Positions 1 to 8,572 of a DNA stretch of 64,000 bases are shown piece by piece (the first letter of the stretch is position 1; each line of letters starts with the position of its first letter). The DNA is from an uncultured Spirochaetaceae bacterium (lineage in GTDB: Bacteria > Spirochaetota > Spirochaetia > Sphaerochaetales > Sphaerochaetaceae): positions 1 to 64,000 of the forward strand of contig CALXMP010000003.1 in the NCBI GenBank assembly GCA_944389505.1. Direction: 5' to 3'. The translations under genes and the position numbers were made by a program. The notes under the pieces were generated by a model. The model was not told the origin of the DNA. It did no database searches and saw only the letters and a list, made by a program, of their open reading frames with translations.

Positions 1-189
1 CGGCGCCTGACGGGGAAGGACCGAACGCTGTGGGCGAGAGGATACTATGTAAGCACGGTTGGGATCAACGAGGATGTTATACGGAAATACATCAAGGAAC
101 AGGAGGAAGCCGATCAGTTCGGCGCCGCGGATTTGGGTGCATTTGGGGTTGCAGCTTTTAGCTGTCTGCAGGTGATGGTCCCCTTCTAG
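1..189 (+). CDS. tnpA: IS200/IS605 family transposase TnpA, C-terminal 62 residues
   Basis: The frame is open from base 1 to the TAG at 187-189. The segment LWARGYYVSTVG followed by INEDVIRKYIKEQ is the conserved C-terminal stretch of IS200-type Y1 (HUH) transposases, enzymes that excise and insert single-stranded DNA. The last 20 or so residues (after EQEEADQF) are poorly conserved in the family. The N-terminal HUH motif and catalytic tyrosine are outside the window, so whether the copy is intact cannot be judged. Confidence 0.85.
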   Translation, partial: RRLTGKDRTLWARGYYVSTVGINEDVIRKYIKEQEEADQFGAADLGAFGVAAFSCLQVMVPF

Positions 190-231
190 GTGGATTTAAA
201 GCCACCGGCTGGGCCGGTGGTCATTACTCAA
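1..231 (+). mobile_element. IS200/IS605-type insertion sequence, right end only
   Basis: The window opens inside the transposase gene of a single-strand IS200/IS605-type element. After the transposase stop at 187-189 comes a perfect hairpin, CCACCGGC-TGG-GCCGGTGG (202-220), followed by TTAC and TCAA at 225-231. Subterminal hairpins and a short TCAA-like cleavage tetranucleotide are known for right ends of this family. The exact boundary at 231 is inferred. The left end and most of the element lie outside the window. Confidence 0.75.
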
Positions 232-321
232 AGTATTCATCAAAAATTGAAACAGGATAGAGATAAGATAAGCAATGTTTGATTACTACGATGTTTTTGC
301 GGTGATGATTGGATACTTGTG

Positions 322-337
322 TGTTTCACGTGAAACA
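322..337. promoter_or_regulatory. parS: parS centromere site
   Basis: TGTTTCACGTGAAACA is a perfect 16-bp palindrome identical to the classical bacterial parS consensus bound by ParB. It lies about 425 bp upstream of parA and, like most chromosomal parS sites, suggests an origin-proximal location. It abuts the terminator of the minus-strand nfu gene. Confidence 0.95.
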
Positions 338-339
338 AA

Positions 340-370
340 AAGCAGGGGGCTTTTATAATAGCTCCTGCTT
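340..370 (-). terminator. intrinsic terminator of the nfu-like gene
   Basis: On the minus strand AAGCAGGAGC pairs with GCCCCCTGCTT across an AT-rich loop (one bulged base), followed by TTTT-G-TTT running into the parS palindrome. It sits 24 bp after the stop of the minus-strand gene. Confidence 0.75.
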
Positions 371-394
371 GTATTGCTCTTGTAGCTTTGTGAA

Positions 395-646
395 TTAGAA
401 GTTTGGCTGCCCGTCATTTACAATGGTCAGATCTTTATCTACTGTTTCTCTCATGTAGCGCTGTACGCCGTTTGTAAGAGTCAGCTGACTCATTGGGCAT
501 CCTGCACAGGCTCCTACAAGCCTTACATGAACGGTTTTCTCTGCTTCGTCATAGCTGACATATTCAATATCTCCGCCATCGTTCTGCAATGCTGGGCGAA
601 TTGCATCAATGGCTTCTTTGATTGCTTCTATGCTTACTGTGGCCAT
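395..646 (-). CDS. NifU-like C-terminal (Nfu) iron-sulfur scaffold protein
   Basis: This 83-residue protein is a stand-alone Nfu domain. It begins with the family pattern of alternating helix and NDGGDIEYV strand and carries the CxxC pair (CAGC, about residues 47-50) that holds a transferable [4Fe-4S] cluster between two subunits. Nfu proteins pass clusters to apo-enzymes in the cytoplasm. AAGGAG lies 7 nt before the ATG. A promoter TTGACC-17 nt-TATCTT (693-698 and 670-675) precedes it. It is transcribed away from parA and ends at a clear terminator. Confidence 0.9.
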   Translation of the reverse strand: MATVSIEAIKEAIDAIRPALQNDGGDIEYVSYDEAEKTVHVRLVGACAGCPMSQLTLTNGVQRYMRETVDKDLTIVNDGQPNF

Positions 647-669
647 TTTTTATCTCCTTTGGTTGCTTT

Positions 670-698
670 AAGATACTACAGCATTGTCATACGGTCAA
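670..698 (-). promoter_or_regulatory. promoter of nfu-like gene
   Basis: On the minus strand TTGACC (693-698) and TATCTT (670-675) are separated by 17 bp, just upstream of the Shine-Dalgarno of the gene ending at 395. Confidence 0.5.
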
Positions 699-727
699 GA
701 TTTTGTCTTCAAGGATAAATCTTTTTG

Positions 728-756
728 ATGACAGATTGATTTATATTGTGTATTTT
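728..756 (+). promoter_or_regulatory. predicted leaderless promoter of parA
   Basis: ATGACA (728-733), 17 bp, then TATTTT (751-756). The parA ATG follows 6 nt later and has no Shine-Dalgarno, so transcription should start at or next to the A of the start codon. Confidence 0.5.
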
Positions 757-762
757 GAATAT

Positions 763-1524
763 ATGAGTGCTCATAAGATTATATTCTATAATCAGAAAGG
801 TGGTGTAGGAAAAACAACTGCAACTGTTAATCTTGGATCTGCCTTATCTGAAATGGGTCATAAGGTTTTGTTAATAGACTTTGATGCCCAATGCAATCTG
901 ACCGGTGCCGTGTCCGGTGATCTGAAGAAGCCTAATATATATCAGGTGATTGTTGGTGATGTCCCTGCGAGCATCGCTGTTCAATCCACCATATTCAATA
1001 ATCTATATCTTATTCCGGGATCATTGGATGTTGCAGGGCTATCTATTGAACTTGTAAATCAGAATAACAGGGAGTATTTTCTGAAGACAGCATTAGAATC
1101 AATAGATGATGATTTTGAATATATTCTCCTTGATTGTCCTCCTTCATTGGGCCTTGAAACAATGAACGCACTTGCCTGGGCGGATTATATTATCATTCCG
1201 CTTCAGTGCGAGTATCTTGCAATGGAAGGACTGAATCTTATTATGAGGACCATAAGTAATGTTAAGAAGCAGCTTAATCCAAAAATTAAGACGCTTGGTA
1301 TATTATTTACTATGTATCAGAAGCGAGCACTTCTTAATCAGCAGGTTGTTGAAGATATTTCATCCTTTTTCAGCGATGTTGTTTTTAAAACAATCATTCC
1401 TCGTTCAATAAGATTGTCGGAAGCTCCTTCCCATGGTCTTCCTATTAATTATTACGATAAGTCAAATGTTGGATCGAAAGCATTTGCTGAGCTTGCCAAG
1501 GAGGTTGTAAGCCGTGTCCAGTGA
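763..1524 (+). CDS. parA: chromosome partitioning ATPase ParA/Soj
   Basis: This 253-residue protein has the deviant Walker A motif KGGVGKTT (residues 12-19), the LLIDFDAQCN segment (A') and LLDCPPSLG (Walker B), all hallmarks of ParA/Soj. The ATPase dimer binds DNA non-specifically and is released by ParB, driving origin segregation. The start at 763 was chosen because the family begins a few residues before the P-loop; upstream in-frame codons would add an unsupported 47-residue extension. No Shine-Dalgarno is present and a -10-like box lies 6 nt upstream. It overlaps parB by 11 bp, and parS lies upstream. Confidence 0.96.
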   Translation: MSAHKIIFYNQKGGVGKTTATVNLGSALSEMGHKVLLIDFDAQCNLTGAVSGDLKKPNIYQVIVGDVPASIAVQSTIFNNLYLIPGSLDVAGLSIELVNQNNREYFLKTALESIDDDFEYILLDCPPSLGLETMNALAWADYIIIPLQCEYLAMEGLNLIMRTISNVKKQLNPKIKTLGILFTMYQKRALLNQQVVEDISSFFSDVVFKTIIPRSIRLSEAPSHGLPINYYDKSNVGSKAFAELAKEVVSRVQ

Positions 1525-2497
1525 TAAAAAGCATGGTCTCGGAAAAGGAATCGGATCTTTGCTTGGAAGTTTTGATTATGATTCCCAGGTTGAGAACATT
1601 ATAAATAAGACAACAGCTTCTGAAAAACCTGAATCTGCATCGTCTGTTTCTTCATCAAAGGTGGTGGTAGAAAAGGCCGATAAAACAGATTCGATTTCAG
1701 CAATTTATGTTCCTCTTTCAAATATTTCTGCAAATCCAAACCAGCCAAGAAAGTCTTTTGATGAGGAGTCTTTGAAGGAACTTTCTGTATCGATAAAAGA
1801 GCAGGGAATAATCCAGCCTATTATTGTTGAGGAAATAGTTCCAGGAAGATATTCAATCATTGCTGGTGAAAGGCGTTTCAGAGCTGCAAAGATGGCAGGA
1901 ATCAATAAAGTTCCTGTAATCATTAAATCATTGAATGAGATGCAGAGAATACAGATGTCCCTAATTGAGAATATCCAGCGTGAAAACCTGAATCCAATTG
2001 AAGAGGCATCGGCCTATCAGTACCTTATGCAGCGTTCAGATATGACTCAGGAGCAGGTTGCTGAGAAGGTTGGTAAATCCAGATCCGCCATAGCAAACTC
2101 TGTAAGACTTCTCTCGCTTTCAGATGCGATTAAGGATGATTTGATTTCAGGGCAGATCTCTGCAGGGCATGCACGTGCTATTCTTTCTCTGGTGAATCCT
2201 TCTGATCAGAAACTTCTCAGGGATAAGATAATTGAGCGGGATTTGTCGGTGAGGGAGGCAGAGAAGCTTGCTGATGAGTATAATAAAGGACATAAGATTG
2301 TTCCTAAGAAAAAAGATAAGGATGATGATCCTGAGATAACTGAGATTGAGGAACGCTTTGTGTCTGCTATTGGCAATAGATGTGAGATCAAAGGCAATCT
2401 CAGTAAGGGAAAGCTTCTTATACGCTATAGATCACAGCAGGATCTAGAGAGGATTTATTCTCTTCTTTCTGATGGTGGAGAACTTTTTACGGAGTAA
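1514..2497 (+). CDS. parB: chromosome partitioning protein ParB/Spo0J
   Basis: The 327-residue protein starts with HGLGKGIGSLLG, the ParA-stimulating N-terminal motif of ParB. The CTP-binding core follows, including GERRFRAA (118-125) and ENIQRENLNPIEEA (about 152-165), then a helix-turn-helix around 175-200 and a C-terminal dimerisation part. ParB is a CTP-dependent DNA clamp loaded at parS. The GTG start inside parA is supported by AAGGAGG about 9 nt upstream. A low-complexity linker (about 33-60) separates the N-terminus from the core. Confidence 0.96.
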   Translation: MSSDKKHGLGKGIGSLLGSFDYDSQVENIINKTTASEKPESASSVSSSKVVVEKADKTDSISAIYVPLSNISANPNQPRKSFDEESLKELSVSIKEQGIIQPIIVEEIVPGRYSIIAGERRFRAAKMAGINKVPVIIKSLNEMQRIQMSLIENIQRENLNPIEEASAYQYLMQRSDMTQEQVAEKVGKSRSAIANSVRLLSLSDAIKDDLISGQISAGHARAILSLVNPSDQKLLRDKIIERDLSVREAEKLADEYNKGHKIVPKKKDKDDDPEITEIEERFVSAIGNRCEIKGNLSKGKLLIRYRSQQDLERIYSLLSDGGELFTE

Positions 2498-2500
2498 ATG

Positions 2501-3451
2501 ATGGATAAAAATAATCTTAAAGATGGAATGTATGCAGTAATACATACAGATAAGGGTGATATTCTTCTTGAGCTTGAGTATAAGCGCTGCCCTATGACAG
2601 TTTGCAACTTTGTTGGCCTTGCTGAAGGGTCCTTGAATATTGATGATAAAGGTACTCCTTTTTATGATGGGCTTTCCTTCCATAGAGTAATAAAGGACTT
2701 CATGATCCAGGGTGGATGTCCTAAAGGTGATGGAACGGGTGGTCCTGGCTATCGGTTCCCAGACGAATTTGATCCCGATCTTAAGCATGATAAGCCAGGA
2801 ATATTGTCCATGGCTAATGCTGGTCCTGGTACAAATGGAAGCCAGTTCTTCATAACACATGTACCTACACCTTGGCTCGATGGAAAGCATACGGTATTTG
2901 GTCACGTTATTGATGGACAGGATGTGGTTAACAGCATCGAGCAGGGCGATCGTATAAATTCAGTTGAGATAATCAGAGTTGGTAAGGATGCAGAATCCTT
3001 TGATGCTTCCGGTGAATCTTTTGCAACACTTGTTGAGAATGTTGAGAAAAAGATCAGAGAGGCTCATAAGGCAGCAAAAGAAAAGGTTGAGAAAGAAATT
3101 GATAACCGATATCCTAATGCAATAAAAACCTCTACCGGGTTACGGTATATTATCCAGAGAGAGGGAACTGGTAACGAATCTCCGAAGATGGGACAGAGTG
3201 TTACTGTTCACTATCAGGGAGAGCTTCTTAATGGAAAGGTTTTTGATTCATCCATGATACGCGAGAAGCCTGCAACATTCCGTGTTGGCCAGGTTATCGA
3301 CGGCTGGAATGAGGCTCTTCAGAACATGAAAAAAGGGGAGAAACGCCTTCTTATCATTCCTCCTGAACTTGGATACGGTGAATATGGATATCCTGGGGTA
3401 ATTCCTCCAGATTCTTATCTTATCTTCAATGTGGAGCTTCTTGATTTCTGA
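2501..3451 (+). CDS. cyclophilin-FKBP dual-family immunophilin (peptidyl-prolyl isomerase)
   Basis: About 316 residues with two prolyl isomerases in one chain. An N-terminal cyclophilin (about 10-165) has [35 protein letters not shown] and [11 protein letters not shown] charged coiled linker follows (about 165-205), then a C-terminal FKBP domain with [18 protein letters not shown] and [14 protein letters not shown]. There is no signal peptide, so it is probably a cytoplasmic folding helper. ATG codons occur at 2498 and 2501; GGAG at 2491-2494 is better spaced for 2501. Its stop overlaps the radA start (TGATG), so parA-parB-this gene-radA form one unit. Confidence 0.93.
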   Translation: MDKNNLKDGMYAVIHTDKGDILLELEYKRCPMTVCNFVGLAEGSLNIDDKGTPFYDGLSFHRVIKDFMIQGGCPKGDGTGGPGYRFPDEFDPDLKHDKPGILSMANAGPGTNGSQFFITHVPTPWLDGKHTVFGHVIDGQDVVNSIEQGDRINSVEIIRVGKDAESFDASGESFATLVENVEKKIREAHKAAKEKVEKEIDNRYPNAIKTSTGLRYIIQREGTGNESPKMGQSVTVHYQGELLNGKVFDSSMIREKPATFRVGQVIDGWNEALQNMKKGEKRLLIIPPELGYGEYGYPGVIPPDSYLIFNVELLDF

Positions 3452-4815
3452 TGGCAAAGGAGAGCACCGTTCAGTATATATGCTCGGAATGCGGGCATAT
3501 CGAATCCAAATGGAATGGCAGATGCCCTGAGTGCGGGTCCTGGAATTCCTTTGTTGAAGAGAGGGTTATTTCCAAGAAAGCGAAGGGAGCACCTGCTGAT
3601 GCAACTGTGATGGATGATTCTGTGAGGATGCTCTCCGATATCCCTATTGAAAGCGCCATGCGGATTTCATCTGGCATGGATGAGCTCGACAGGGTTCTCG
3701 GAGGAGGTGTCATGAGGCCTTCCTCCGTGCTTGTCGGTGGAGAGCCAGGCATTGGCAAATCCACAATCATGATCCAGATGCTTTCCAACCTTTCATCATC
3801 GGCATCTGTGCTGTATGTTTCCGGTGAGGAATCCCCATCTCAGGTCCGCATGCGGTCAGATAGGCTCTCGCTGAGGACAGATTCTATTTCAGTATTCTGC
3901 GATACAAGGCTTGAGGCGCTTTCAGAAGCGATTGAAAAGGTCCATCCGGGTTATATTGTCATCGATTCGCTGCAGACGCTTTACAGCGCTTCCTTGCCGT
4001 CTCTGGCGGGCTCTCCGAATCAGGTCAGGGCCTGCTGCATGGAATTATCTCTGCTTGCGAAGAAGATAGGAGCGGCTGTCTTCTTTGTTGGCCATGTGAC
4101 CAAGGATGGGAACATAGCAGGGCCTAAGATCGTTGAGCATATGGTCGATACCGTTCTCTATTTCGAGAGCGCTGAGTCCGGGCTGAGACTGCTCAGAGCA
4201 AGCAAGAACAGGTTCGGATCTGTTGATGAGATTGGTCTTTTCACAATGGACAGTGATGGACTTCATGGGGTTAAAGATCCCTCGTCCGTCTTCATATCAA
4301 GAAGGACCGGCAATGATATTCCTTCCGGAATAGCATTCACTCCGGTAGTGGAGGGAAGCCGTACATTCATTGTCGAGATACAGGCTCTGGTTGTTCCTGC
4401 TAAGGGCAGTATGCAGCGCATCTATTCCGACAGAATCGACAGTGCCCGCGTCAGCCGTGTCGCGGCAATCCTCGAACGGCATGCCGGACTTGTTCTTTCC
4501 GATCAGGATATCTATGTCAATGTCGGCGGAGGCATGAAGCTTTCTGAGGTATCGATAGAGCTGGCGCTTGCTCTTGCCCTGTATAGTTCAAGGATGGATG
4601 TGCCAATCTCCGGGCAGCTTGCAGCCTTCGGGGAGCTGTCGCTTGCTGGTGAGGTAAGACCAGTATCATTCTCCTCTCGCAGGATGAAGGCTCTCTCCGA
4701 TATGGGTTTCAAAAAGGTGCTTACAACAGATAGTAAGCAATGCTTAGAAACTGCCCCTGTTAATGTGAAGGATGTCAAGAATGCGATAATATCTGCATTC
4801 AGCAGAAATAGATAA
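3451..4815 (+). CDS. radA: DNA repair protein RadA (Sms)
   Basis: The 454-residue protein has the N-terminal zinc finger (CSEC, 11-14; CPEC, 25-28), a RecA-like ATPase with Walker A GGEPGIGKS (96-104), the RadA signature KNRFG (252-256), and a C-terminal Lon-protease-like domain. RadA is a hexameric helicase that extends recombination intermediates and supports repair and transformation. Length and domain order are standard. It is translationally coupled to the immunophilin gene by a one-base overlap. Confidence 0.97.
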   Translation: MAKESTVQYICSECGHIESKWNGRCPECGSWNSFVEERVISKKAKGAPADATVMDDSVRMLSDIPIESAMRISSGMDELDRVLGGGVMRPSSVLVGGEPGIGKSTIMIQMLSNLSSSASVLYVSGEESPSQVRMRSDRLSLRTDSISVFCDTRLEALSEAIEKVHPGYIVIDSLQTLYSASLPSLAGSPNQVRACCMELSLLAKKIGAAVFFVGHVTKDGNIAGPKIVEHMVDTVLYFESAESGLRLLRASKNRFGSVDEIGLFTMDSDGLHGVKDPSSVFISRRTGNDIPSGIAFTPVVEGSRTFIVEIQALVVPAKGSMQRIYSDRIDSARVSRVAAILERHAGLVLSDQDIYVNVGGGMKLSEVSIELALALALYSSRMDVPISGQLAAFGELSLAGEVRPVSFSSRRMKALSDMGFKKVLTTDSKQCLETAPVNVKDVKNAIISAFSRNR

Positions 4816-4838
4816 CCATTAGTAAGTGGTGCTGATTT

Positions 4839-5483
4839 ATGGCTGAGAAGAAAATAAACGTATTCCCTTCTGAGAATGCCAATGCCCCGCTTGTAGTTGT
4901 TAATGCAACCGGGGATGAAGGAGAGATTATATATAATGCAATCGGCGATAAGGCTTCGCTGGCTGCTGTATGTAATCTTGATTGGAATGATGATCTTTCC
5001 CCTTGGCCTTCTCGGCCTGTTTTCAGGAAAGGAGAGCCTTTCGGAGGCTTGGCTGACAGGTATGCTGCAGAGCTTTCCGGAACCATCATCCCTGGGATAG
5101 AACAGGAGTATGGTCTTCAGCCTGCATATATTGCTATTGCAGGATATTCGCTGGCTGGAATGTTCGCTCTGTATTCAGCATACCGCACAAGCATGTTCTC
5201 GCGGATAGCCTCAGTCTCAGGGTCCCTTTGGTATCCAGGTTTTGCTGACTATGCCGAATGCCATGAAATGATGAGGAGACCTGATCGTATATATCTATCG
5301 CTTGGTGACAGGGAAGAGAGTACAGCGAATCAGTATATGAGAACCGTCAGGGATTGTACTGAAAGGCTGTATGAAAAATACAGGCAGGAAGGTATAGATT
5401 CAGTTCTAGAAATGAATCCGGGAAATCATTTCCAGGATGCTGAGGAACGGATGATTAAGGGGATACGCTGGATTCTCCGGTAG
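4839..5483 (+). CDS. alpha/beta-hydrolase esterase
   Basis: This is a 214-residue alpha/beta-hydrolase. The nucleophile elbow GYSLAG (around residue 105) supplies the catalytic serine, and GNHF near the C-terminus (about residue 195) is a good position for the catalytic histidine. The pattern SLAGMFALYSAY...SRIASVSGSLWYPGF resembles IroE/FrsA-like and putative siderophore or sugar-ester esterases. There is no signal peptide, so a cytoplasmic substrate is likely. It follows radA by 23 bp and may be co-transcribed. Substrate unknown. Confidence 0.75.
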   Translation: MAEKKINVFPSENANAPLVVVNATGDEGEIIYNAIGDKASLAAVCNLDWNDDLSPWPSRPVFRKGEPFGGLADRYAAELSGTIIPGIEQEYGLQPAYIAIAGYSLAGMFALYSAYRTSMFSRIASVSGSLWYPGFADYAECHEMMRRPDRIYLSLGDREESTANQYMRTVRDCTERLYEKYRQEGIDSVLEMNPGNHFQDAEERMIKGIRWILR

Positions 5484-5501
5484 ACGTATCCCTCATGTAT
5501 C

Positions 5502-6695
5502 TTAGGCAAGTCTTGCAATAAGGAGAGGGAATGCTACGAATGTCCCTAGCATGCTTCCAATCGACGAGAGGAAGAATACAAGGAGGCAGTGCAGTATTCT
5601 GTTCCTGTACCATCCCTTCAGCGTCATCGCATCATCATTGAGCTTCTCGAAATCCATTACCTTAGGCTTTCTGAGCGTTGCCTCAAGTATTCCCCCGAGC
5701 ATTCCGACTCCAAGGACTGGATTGAGGGCAAAGAAAGGAGCGGTTATCGCGCAAGCGAGGATGTTCAGCGGATGAGCCGCGGAGATGAGCGTTGTGACGA
5801 ATGTGCATGATACATTCACTATTATCCAGTAGATGAATGTCATGATTCCCTGATCCCATCCATTGGCAGCAATCCCGTATACGATGAGGGCTATGATCAG
5901 TGCAGGGATTGCAAAGCTGACAGCCTTGCCGATGTTTTTGCCTTTTGGAATAACCTCAAGCTCATTGGTATCAGGGGTGCTCTCTCCGTTATCGATGCAT
6001 TCCATCGTGGCTATCACGCCTTTCGTATGTCCTGCTCCGATGACAGCAACCTTGCGCTGACCGGGGGCGCTGCAGATTTTTGATGCCAGGTAGGCATCCC
6101 TTTCATCAATCAGTACTTCCTTTACGGAGGGAAGCTCTTTTGCGACCTCATTGAGCATTCCCTCAAGTGTTTCCTGGTTCTTGAGCTCCTCGAGCTCCTC
6201 GGGAGTTATCTCCTCATCGGAGAATGCAGCTGATATCAGCGTGGCAAGAAGCTTGCACTTATTCCAGAGTCCGCTTTTGGCCCAGGCCCTGCGGAATGTG
6301 GTCTGTATGTCCCTATCGCAGAGCGAGACAGGTATTCCCTTCTCTTCAGCAAGCTTTGCAGCTCCTAGGATCTCTTCTCCTGGGTTTGCTCCTGTCTGTG
6401 CTCCCAGCTTCCGCTGGAATGAGGCAAGAGCTGTATTGGCGAGGAGCAGGAAGCCTTTTCCTTCCTTGAATACTTTTCTTATATCCTGGTTCTCCCAGTT
6501 CTGCCTGCTTGTCTTGCTTGCCATCCTGGAAGCATCGAGCTCTATGCAGACTCTGTCTGGATTCTCGGTCTCTATTATGTTCCTGACCTCTTCCACGCTG
6601 TTCTTTGAGACGTGCGCAGTGCCTATCAGATAGACTATGCTGCCGTCAGAGAATGTTATGCGGTGGTAAGTGTCGCTGATTTTCTCAATCTGCAT
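5502..6695 (-). CDS. TraB/GumN family membrane protein
   Basis: The 397-residue protein has the TraB signature GTAHVS near the N-terminus (about 26-31) with CIELD (about 50-54) and a late GAGH motif (VAVIGAGHTKG, about 218-228). Several hydrophobic segments occupy residues 250 to 397. TraB proteins are membrane-bound, possibly metal-dependent hydrolases, first linked to inactivation of peptide pheromones; the substrate here is unknown. No Shine-Dalgarno is present. A promoter TTGCCC-17-TATACT ends 6 nt before the ATG, predicting a leaderless mRNA starting inside the end of the upstream gene. Confidence 0.85.
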   Translation of the reverse strand: MQIEKISDTYHRITFSDGSIVYLIGTAHVSKNSVEEVRNIIETENPDRVCIELDASRMASKTSRQNWENQDIRKVFKEGKGFLLLANTALASFQRKLGAQTGANPGEEILGAAKLAEEKGIPVSLCDRDIQTTFRRAWAKSGLWNKCKLLATLISAAFSDEEITPEELEELKNQETLEGMLNEVAKELPSVKEVLIDERDAYLASKICSAPGQRKVAVIGAGHTKGVIATMECIDNGESTPDTNELEVIPKGKNIGKAVSFAIPALIIALIVYGIAANGWDQGIMTFIYWIIVNVSCTFVTTLISAAHPLNILACAITAPFFALNPVLGVGMLGGILEATLRKPKVMDFEKLNDDAMTLKGWYRNRILHCLLVFFLSSIGSMLGTFVAFPLLIARLA

Positions 6696-6701
6696 AACGC
6701 A

Positions 6702-6730
6702 AGTATAGCCATAAGAAAAACAGAGGGCAA
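6702..6730 (-). promoter_or_regulatory. predicted leaderless promoter of the TraB-family gene
   Basis: On the minus strand TTGCCC (6725-6730), 17 bp, TATACT (6702-6707), then 6 nt to the ATG at 6695. Confidence 0.55.
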
Positions 6731-6731
6731 C

Positions 6732-7145
6732 TCACTGGGGAATCATGAACTGCATTACGGATTCAAGTATGCTTTCCTTGAAGAATCTGATGTAGATCTG
6801 TCCGGATTTCGTCGCATATGGCAGCAGCAGTCTCGGTATGTCCGATGAACTGAATGCCGCAGGGAACTGCTCAAAGAGATATCTGCCGGAAGGAATCGAG
6901 CAGGTTTCCTCTGGTTTTCTTATCGGGGAGAGACCTGCTTCTATTCTTTTCCTGTCCTCTTCCGTATATCCATTCCTTTCTCCTGAATGGAGGGGTTTCA
7001 GATCCATGGCATCATCGGTCAGAGATAGTTCATACAGGACAAAGGCGTCATAGCCTCTGTCCTTTGAGGGGAGAGAGGCCATGATGCTATCGATCGATAC
7101 ATCCGATGGTTTGTACCATAGCGGATCGATGAGGTTGAGTGTCAT
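6732..7145 (-). CDS. conserved-looking protein of unknown function
   Basis: A 137-residue protein that I do not recognise. It has no signal peptide, membrane segment or obvious catalytic motif. The middle is charged (about 50-75) and the C-terminal third is rich in aromatic and hydrophobic residues (GRYLFEQF, IPRLLLPYA, GQIYIRFF), suggesting a small alpha/beta fold. The ATG at 7145 overlaps the stop of pepD (TGATG), so it is coupled to pepD and shares the nagA-pepD transcript. That context suggests a role near amino-sugar or peptide recycling, but this is only positional. Confidence 0.7.
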   Translation of the reverse strand: MTLNLIDPLWYKPSDVSIDSIMASLPSKDRGYDAFVLYELSLTDDAMDLKPLHSGERNGYTEEDRKRIEAGLSPIRKPEETCSIPSGRYLFEQFPAAFSSSDIPRLLLPYATKSGQIYIRFFKESILESVMQFMIPQ

Positions 7146-8572
7146 CAGCGGAGATCCTTGAGCATGGTCTTCAGGCAAGCTGCAGTTCTTTCAGCAGACC
7201 CTGCATTGAGATTCTCGTTGACGGAATGTACATCTCTCAGCTCAGGACCTATCGATACTGACTGCATGCCTGGAATTCTCGAATTGATGATTCCGCATTC
7301 AAGACCAGCATGTATTACGGTTACCTTTGGCTTTCTTCCTATGTGCTTCCTGTAAGATCTTGCGAATCTTTTCGTAAAAGTAGAGTCTTTATCAGGCTCC
7401 CATGCTGGATACGAGCTTGCGATCCATGTCTTGTAATCGAAGGCTTCGAGGATAGTCTGTATCTCTGAGCAGAGGAGATTCTTTCTGGAGTCGATTGTGC
7501 TCCTGACAGATATCGAGATATGGAATCTGTTCTTATCGATTGAGATGATAGCGAGGTTGTCAGAGGTTTCGACAACACCCGGGAACTTTGTATCCATCGC
7601 TCTTACGCCATGCGGTATGGCAAGGAGCGAATCGGCGATAAGCATGCTCTTCTTTCTTTTTATCGCCATCTCGGGCATCGCAGCATCGCTTATTGTCAGC
7701 TTGAGATCCGGCTCTGAGATTGAATATTCATTCCTGAGCTCACCTCTGAGGGTTTCTGCTATTGATAGCGCAGCTTCCTTGTCTGCGACCGTTATTATCG
7801 CTTCTGCGGAAGATGGGATGACATTGCTCCTTGTTCCTCCGCTTATCGATGCCAGCTGGAAGTAAGGAAGGCGCGTAAGGTATCTGGCAAGGATCTTTAT
7901 GGCATTAGCCCTTTCCTTTCCGATCTCATTGCCACTATGGCCTCCGAGAAGCCCCGAGACCTTCACGCGGAGAGCAGAACCCGCAGCCTGCTCATACTTT
8001 ACTTTCATCGTTGCTTCGATATCTGCACCGCCTGCACATCCGACATAGATGATGCCTTCCTCCTCGCTGTCGAGGTTTATCATGCGTCTTGCAGTGATTG
8101 TCTCTGGCTCAAGAGCGAATGCCCCATCCATTCCTGTCTCTTCTGAGACCGTGAAAACAGCCTCAATAGGACCATGCTCTGCATTCTTGTCGGAAAGGAT
8201 GTCGAGTACCATTGCTATTGCTATCCCGTTATCAGCACCGAGGGAAGTCCCGCGTGCTTTGATGAGATTGCCATCGGTCGTTATTGATATCGGATCCTTC
8301 GTGAAATCATGTGAAGATGAAGCTTTCTTCACGCATACCATATCCATATGTCCCTGCAAAGCAATCGCAGGAATTTTCTCGCAGCCTTCTGTAGCAGGAG
8401 CTTTGATGATTACATTTCCCGCTTTATCCGCAAAGGCTTCAAGGTTGTTCTTGCTGCTCCATGAGAGCAGATAGTTCCTTATGCCTTCCTCGTTGCCACT
8501 TTCCCTTGGTATCTTCGATATCTCACTGAAAATCTGCCAAAGTCGTTTATTCTCAAGCGCGCTGTACCACAT
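7145..8572 (-). CDS. pepD: aminoacyl-histidine dipeptidase PepD (M20 family)
   Basis: The 475-residue zinc metallopeptidase matches PepD in length. It has the first metal ligand in LQGHMDMV (about 79-86), TSLGADNGIA with the bridging aspartate, SEETGMDGA with the catalytic glutamate, and NLDSEEEG. A central dimerisation lid and a C-terminal HAGLECG histidine follow. PepD hydrolyses Xaa-His and other dipeptides in the cytoplasm. Its start overlaps the end of nagA by 20 bp, so the two are translationally linked. Confidence 0.93.
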   Translation of the reverse strand: MWYSALENKRLWQIFSEISKIPRESGNEEGIRNYLLSWSSKNNLEAFADKAGNVIIKAPATEGCEKIPAIALQGHMDMVCVKKASSSHDFTKDPISITTDGNLIKARGTSLGADNGIAIAMVLDILSDKNAEHGPIEAVFTVSEETGMDGAFALEPETITARRMINLDSEEEGIIYVGCAGGADIEATMKVKYEQAAGSALRVKVSGLLGGHSGNEIGKERANAIKILARYLTRLPYFQLASISGGTRSNVIPSSAEAIITVADKEAALSIAETLRGELRNEYSISEPDLKLTISDAAMPEMAIKRKKSMLIADSLLAIPHGVRAMDTKFPGVVETSDNLAIISIDKNRFHISISVRSTIDSRKNLLCSEIQTILEAFDYKTWIASSYPAWEPDKDSTFTKRFARSYRKHIGRKPKVTVIHAGLECGIINSRIPGMQSVSIGPELRDVHSVNENLNAGSAERTAACLKTMLKDLR

